Part shown: one piece after another, positions 60,418-64,000 of the stretch | How the letters are laid out: every line of letters starts with the position of its first letter | Position numbering within the stretch: position 1 is the first letter of the stretch | Source: an uncultured Bacteroidales bacterium | GTDB lineage: Bacteria > Bacteroidota > Bacteroidia > Bacteroidales > P3 | NCBI GenBank assembly: GCA_900316055.1 | Contig: ONBK01000014.1 | Span: 87,881-151,880, forward strand | Direction: 5' to 3' | Length of the DNA: 64,000 nucleotides | Notes under the pieces: model-generated | What the model was told of the DNA's origin: nothing | Databases searched by the model: none | What the model saw: only the letters and a program-made list of their open reading frames with translations | Program-made: the position numbers and the translations under genes

Positions 60418-60638
60418 AGTTTAAACCCCTTTCATGGTTGCTGTTGGCACTGATAGCTTTCTATCGCACTTGCATCTCGCCGCTGCTTCCGCCGGCGTGC
60501 AGGTACACGCCCACTTGCTCGCAGTATGCCAGGGAGGCGATACAAAAATATGGTGCCTTCAAGGGAGGTTGGTTGGCTTTGAAACGGATTCTTCGCTGCA
60601 ATCCTTGGGGAGGCTCTGGCTACGACCCAGTTCCGTAA
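60414..60638 (+). CDS. yidD: membrane protein insertion efficiency factor
   Basis: 74 residues: [38 protein letters not shown] and [13 protein letters not shown] are the full family signature with its conserved Cys residues. It supports YidC-dependent membrane insertion. Its last 80 bases are also coding on the other strand. Confidence 0.96.
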   Translation: MKFKPLSWLLLALIAFYRTCISPLLPPACRYTPTCSQYAREAIQKYGAFKGGWLALKRILRCNPWGGSGYDPVP

Positions 60639-60963
60639 TCCAGCCGAAGGCTTGTCGGACTGCCGACGGGCGGGGGGAAGACTCTAAGGCATAGGCAGAA
60701 CGTTCAAAGGGAATCTCGCGGTAGGCACGATGGCCGTTACGGTACCGCAATAATCCTACAATCCAAAAGACAAGATAAAGCACATAAAATGGCAACACAA
60801 GTAATGCTGCCTGTTGCCATAGGTGTACTGTCTCATGCCGGAGGGCGCTTACAGAAAGCCCTCTTCCCCTATAGAAGATGAAGGGGAAGAGGGTGATGGC
60901 ATAAAATCCGCGGGGCGGAAAATGACGAGTGTGTATCGTCAGTGGCCGCATGAAATCAAGCAT
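60559..60963 (-). CDS. small membrane protein with HExxH zinc-peptidase-like motif
   Basis: 134 residues: [16 protein letters not shown], then [10 protein letters not shown] (HExxH), a membrane segment ([19 protein letters not shown]) and [15 protein letters not shown], where an Glu may be the third ligand. Similar short proteins occur in Bacteroidota; no activity is known to me. Its last 80 bases run antisense through yidD. Its ATG overlaps the ribE stop by one base. Confidence 0.65.
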   Translation of the reverse strand: MLDFMRPLTIHTRHFPPRGFYAITLFPFIFYRGRGLSVSALRHETVHLWQQAALLVLPFYVLYLVFWIVGLLRYRNGHRAYREIPFERSAYALESSPRPSAVRQAFGWITELGRSQSLPKDCSEESVSKPTNLP

Positions 60964-61583
60964 TAACGCTTTGTCGCATTCGCTTCCATGTACTGCTCCA
61001 ACAGGCGTTGGACGTACTTGCCGAAGACATCGAACTCAATATTTACTATGGTTCCGGGTTTGAAATTGTGGAAGTTGGTCACCTTATAAGTATAAGGTAT
61101 AATGGCCACGCTAAACATGCCAGGTTCGGAATCGACAACGGTGAGGCTTACGCCATTGATGCTGATAGAGCCTTTAGGTACCGTAATGGAAGGCGCGTTT
61201 TTGGCATCATATTCGAAATAGAAGCGCCAGCTCCCGTTGTCATCCACTACTTTGGTGCAGGTGGCGGTCTGGTCCACATGACCCTGTACGATGTGACCGT
61301 CGAAGCGGCCGTCCATACGCATGGAACGTTCCACATTGACTTCGGTGCCAACCTGCCACGTGCCGAGATTGGTCTTCAGCATCGTCTCGTCCATGGCAGT
61401 AACTACATATTGTTTCTTGGCTTTGTTAACTTTCACCACTGTGAGGCAGCAGCCGTCGTGAGCCATACTTTGGTCGATGGCCAGTTCGTCGCCAAAGGGC
61501 ACTTCAAGGGTGAAGTGGTAGTTGGTGTTCTCTTTTTCTATGTTGACCACACGGGCGGTCGTTTCAATGATTCCTGTAAACAT
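60963..61583 (-). CDS. ribE: riboflavin synthase, alpha subunit
   Basis: 206 residues made of two lumazine-binding repeats (MFTGIIETTARVVNIEKENT; DGHIVQGHVDQTATCTKVVD). MAHDGCCLTVV and SINGVSLTVVDSE are the paired GxCLTV-type motifs. It dismutates two lumazine molecules to riboflavin. It lies 15 bases after glmS on the same strand. Confidence 0.95.
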   Translation of the reverse strand: MFTGIIETTARVVNIEKENTNYHFTLEVPFGDELAIDQSMAHDGCCLTVVKVNKAKKQYVVTAMDETMLKTNLGTWQVGTEVNVERSMRMDGRFDGHIVQGHVDQTATCTKVVDDNGSWRFYFEYDAKNAPSITVPKGSISINGVSLTVVDSEPGMFSVAIIPYTYKVTNFHNFKPGTIVNIEFDVFGKYVQRLLEQYMEANATKR

Positions 61584-61598
61584 GGGTGGTAGTTGTGA

Positions 61599-63458
61599 TT
61601 ATTCGACAGTGACCGATTTCGCGAGGTTGCGGGGCTGGTCGACGTTGCGGCCTTTGGCGGTGGCAATATAGTAAGCCAGGAGTTGTAACGGGATGACAGC
61701 GAGCAGTGGTACATAACAGTCGCGAGTGTCGGGGATGGTGAAGACATAGTCACTCATATTACTCACCGTGGTATCGCCTTCGGTGACAACGGAGATAATC
61801 TTGCCCTTGCGGGACTTGATTTCTTGGATATTGCTGACAATCTTGTCATACATGCCACGTTTGGGAGCGATAAAGACGCAGGGCATCTCCTCGTCGACGA
61901 GGGCGATGGGACCGTGCTTCATCTCTGCGGCGGGATAACCCTCGGCATGGAGATAAGAGATTTCCTTGAGTTTCAATGCTCCTTCAAGGGCCACGGGGTA
62001 GTTGTATCCACGGCCGAGGAAGAGGAAGTTGCGACAGTAGGTGAACATTTGGGCGAAGCGGTCGATATCTTTGTTGTGCTCCAGCGTCCATTGAATCTTG
62101 TCAGGAATCATATTGAGCTCGTCGACCAGCATGTGGAACATCTCGTCGCTGAGGGTTTTCTTTTCTTTGGCAATGGCAAGACCCAGTAGGCAAAGGGTGA
62201 TGACTTGACCGGTGAAGGCCTTGGTGGAGGCTACACCGATTTCGGGACCCACATGCAGATAGGTGCCGCTATGGGTGGCACGGGCGATACTGGAACCAAT
62301 GACGTTGCAGATTCCGTAAAGGAAAGCCCCTTTCTGCTCGGCCAGCTGGATGGCAGCCAGAGTGTCGGCTGTCTCGCCGCTCTGGGACACTGCTATCACC
62401 ACATCATCGGGATAGATGACGGGGTTGCGGTAGCGGAACTCCGAGGCGTACTCCACCTCGACGGGAATCTGGGCGGCCTCTTCGATGAAGTATTTTCCGA
62501 TGAGGGCCGAATGCCAACTGGTGCCACAGGCACAGATGATAATGCGGCGGGCATTGATGAATTTGTCGCGATGCTCGATAATGCCACTGAGGGTGATATC
62601 TTTGCGTTTGGGGTGCAGACGTCCTTTGATGCAGGTGCGCAGGGCATTGGGTTGCTCCCAGATTTCTTTAAGCATGAAGTGAGGGAAACCACCTTTCTCC
62701 AGTTCATCGAGACTGAGGCTGAGGGTGTGCATCTCGGGTGTCTGGTGTACGTTGGTCAGATTGGCAATGTCGAGTTTTCCATCGCGATCCATATAGGCTA
62801 TCTCTTCGTCTTTGAGGTAGACCACCTGTTTGGTATATTCCACGATGGGGGTGGCATCGCTGCCAATGAAGAACTCTTTCTTGCCTCGGGCGTCGGTGCC
62901 CACGCCGATAACTAGCGGGGAACCCTTGCGGGCGCAGACCAACTGGTCGGGGTGGTCTTTCTGAAGGATGGCGATGGCGTATGCGCCGATGACGTTCTTC
63001 AGCGCTCGCTGTACGGCGGTGAAGAGGTCGCACTTGTGTTGCTTCTGCGTATATTCGATAAGTTGCACCAGCACCTCTGTGTCGGTGTCGCTGCAGAAGT
63101 CATATCCCTCTTTCTCCAGTTTGGCGCGCAAGGTCTTATAATTTTCGATGATACCATTGTGAACCAACGAAAGGTTCTTGCTCTGTGAGAGGTGAGGGTG
63201 GGCGTTAACGGTGTTGGGCTCGCCATGGGTGGCCCAGCGGGTGTGGGCGATGCCAATATTACCGGTTGTGTCCTGCGAGGCACATTTATCCTCTAACGCC
63301 GACACTTTGCCGGTAGCCTTGTAGACATTGAGGTCGCCCTTGGAGTTAATCATAGAGACACCGGCCGAGTCGTAGCCGCGATATTCCAGTCGATGAAGAC
63401 CCTTTATCAGAATGGGGTAAGCCTCTTGCTCACCAATGTATCCTACTATTCCGCACAT
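61599..63458 (-). CDS. glmS: glutamine--fructose-6-phosphate aminotransferase
   Basis: 619 residues. The N-terminal glutaminase starts MCGIVGYIGEQEAYPILIKG, with Cys2 as nucleophile; two SIS sugar-isomerase domains follow (CGTSWHSALIGKYFIEE; SQSGETADTLAAIQLAEQ; FLGRGYNYPVALEGALKL). The end PRNLAKSVTVE is typical. It makes glucosamine-6-P for cell wall and lipid A. No glmS ribozyme-like leader is seen; the gap to the promoter is only about 30 bases. Confidence 0.98.
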   Translation of the reverse strand: MCGIVGYIGEQEAYPILIKGLHRLEYRGYDSAGVSMINSKGDLNVYKATGKVSALEDKCASQDTTGNIGIAHTRWATHGEPNTVNAHPHLSQSKNLSLVHNGIIENYKTLRAKLEKEGYDFCSDTDTEVLVQLIEYTQKQHKCDLFTAVQRALKNVIGAYAIAILQKDHPDQLVCARKGSPLVIGVGTDARGKKEFFIGSDATPIVEYTKQVVYLKDEEIAYMDRDGKLDIANLTNVHQTPEMHTLSLSLDELEKGGFPHFMLKEIWEQPNALRTCIKGRLHPKRKDITLSGIIEHRDKFINARRIIICACGTSWHSALIGKYFIEEAAQIPVEVEYASEFRYRNPVIYPDDVVIAVSQSGETADTLAAIQLAEQKGAFLYGICNVIGSSIARATHSGTYLHVGPEIGVASTKAFTGQVITLCLLGLAIAKEKKTLSDEMFHMLVDELNMIPDKIQWTLEHNKDIDRFAQMFTYCRNFLFLGRGYNYPVALEGALKLKEISYLHAEGYPAAEMKHGPIALVDEEMPCVFIAPKRGMYDKIVSNIQEIKSRKGKIISVVTEGDTTVSNMSDYVFTIPDTRDCYVPLLAVIPLQLLAYYIATAKGRNVDQPRNLAKSVTVE

Positions 63459-63493
63459 ACTATATAATATATTTATGTATTAAAATTGATTTG

Positions 63494-63524
63494 CAAAATT
63501 ACGAAGATTAATTGGATTGACAAA
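63494..63524 (-). promoter_or_regulatory. promoter of glmS-ribE
   Basis: TTTG-N19-TAATTTTG on the - strand. Confidence 0.85.
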
Positions 63525-63738
63525 ATTTTTTATTTACTATACTGATATTGAGTAAAATATTTTAGTTTGTTGCTTTTTCTGCTATTTTTGACAATGAAGA
63601 GGTGGAATTTATGCAAATTTCCCCTTTTGATAGTGGTTTTTGAAGGCATATTTATTGAGTTCTAAAAAAAATATTATTGTATTTTACTTTGATTATCAGA
63701 TTGTTTATAAGAAATATTAATTTTTTTTGAAAAAATAT

Positions 63739-63769
63739 TTTGGTAGTTTAGAAAAAGGTTGTACTTTTG
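63739..63769 (+). promoter_or_regulatory. rRNA operon promoter
   Basis: TTTG-N19-TACTTTTG followed by CACCCG, identical in core and start region to the tRNA-Asp and tRNA-His promoters; preceded by a strongly AT-rich stretch (63520-63740). The leader of about 165 bases to the 16S start includes repeated ACGAGCGAGCC-type and CCTTATATAGATAAGG hairpin sequences and no gene. Confidence 0.92.
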
Positions 63770-63942
63770 CACCCGTTTTCCGCTAAACGGAACGCGAGCG
63801 AAGACGAGCGAGCCGTGACGAAAAAGAGAAAACACGAGTTATTTGAAATGATGAGAAGATAGAGATAGCGTGTGTCGGTTGCCTTATATAGATAAGGTGA
63901 AGACACGAAGACGAGTCAAAGGTAAAGAAGAACAATTCTTAC

Positions 63943-64000
63943 AATGAAGAGTTTGATCCTGGCTCAGGATGAACGCTAGCGGCAGGCTTAACACATGCAA
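63943..64000 (+). rRNA. 16S ribosomal RNA, 5' end (cut by window edge)
   Basis: AATGAAGAGTTTGATCCTGG and the following GCTCAGGATGAACGC, GCAGGCTTAACACATGCAA are the conserved first 58 bases; the stretch CTAGCGGCAGGCTTAACA fits Bacteroidota. Confidence 0.97.

Noticed and set aside
63459-63493. glmS ribozyme or riboswitch
   Set aside because: The promoter lies about 35 bases before the glmS ATG, leaving no room for such a leader.

Overview
The window reads as a chromosome segment of an anaerobic member of the order Bacteroidales. Four things support this. Genes carry type IX secretion (T9SS) C-terminal sorting domains of both type A and type B. Promoters follow TTTG-N19-TAnnTTTG, the Bacteroidota housekeeping form. 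The tmRNA tag reads GENNYALAA. The last bases are the 5' end of a 16S rRNA gene with a Bacteroidota-like start. Anaerobic life is suggested by a flavodiiron protein, high-molecular-weight rubredoxin, rubredoxin, ferritin, rubrerythrin, a 2[4Fe-4S] ferredoxin and indolepyruvate:ferredoxin oxidoreductase. The family cannot be fixed from what is visible.

Layout. 1-5.5 kb (+): end of a FlaA1/CapD-type sugar dehydratase, an LTA-synthase-like phosphotransferase, purE, a kinase-dCMP deaminase fusion and a secreted unknown. 5.5-10.6 kb (-): a beta-propeller/YiiX hydrolase, a ferredoxin, and a porin plus frameshifted YjiH-type transporter. 10.6-14.1 kb (+): an HSDR_N nuclease-like protein, then an ECF sigma operon ending in a T9SS type B protein. 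14-25.7 kb (-): birA, frr, pyrH, comF, queA, pssA, an OmpA/TPR lipoprotein, an AddB-like nuclease, a sugar nucleotidyltransferase and a lipoprotein. 25.9-31.3 kb (-): a 1398-residue fibronectin-type surface protein, tmRNA, tRNA-Asp and tRNA-His. 31.4-33.7 kb (-): iorBA. 33.9-38 kb (+): a GT2 mannosyltransferase, a GxxExxY remnant, an S9 peptidase, a structured intergenic region and an outer-membrane protein. 38-41.3 kb (-): a split transglutaminase gene and cutC. 41.5-44.2 kb (+): flavodiiron protein, Hrb and an MNT/HEPN pair. 44.3-50.6 kb (+): a second ECF module followed by a tandem array of secreted proteins sharing one signal-peptide cassette. 50.9-54 kb (+): rubredoxin, ferritin, rubrerythrin, lpxK. 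54-56.3 kb (-): a coiled-coil outer-membrane protein and hisS. 56.5-60.6 kb (+): a C25 peptidase, DUF4271, hemD, rnpA, yidD. 60.6-63.5 kb (-): a small HExxH membrane protein, ribE, glmS. 63.7-64 kb (+): rRNA promoter and the 16S start.

Most notable features. (1) Six reading frames at 45.7-50.6 kb begin with nearly the same roughly 20-codon leader on unrelated mature proteins; the last is a 34-codon stub joining that leader to a neighbour's C-terminus. (2) The two ECF sigma modules share a paralogous third gene, and the first shares a 45-bp promoter (41 of 45 bases identical) with the giant surface protein 19 kb away. (3) 7-bp and related 8, 9 and 18-bp short tandem repeats are scattered between and inside conserved genes; inside genes they encode the same few peptides, always from the pyrimidine-rich strand. 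(4) Two intergenic regions carry nested inverted repeats that suggest structured RNAs. Two genes are broken by apparent single-base frameshifts.
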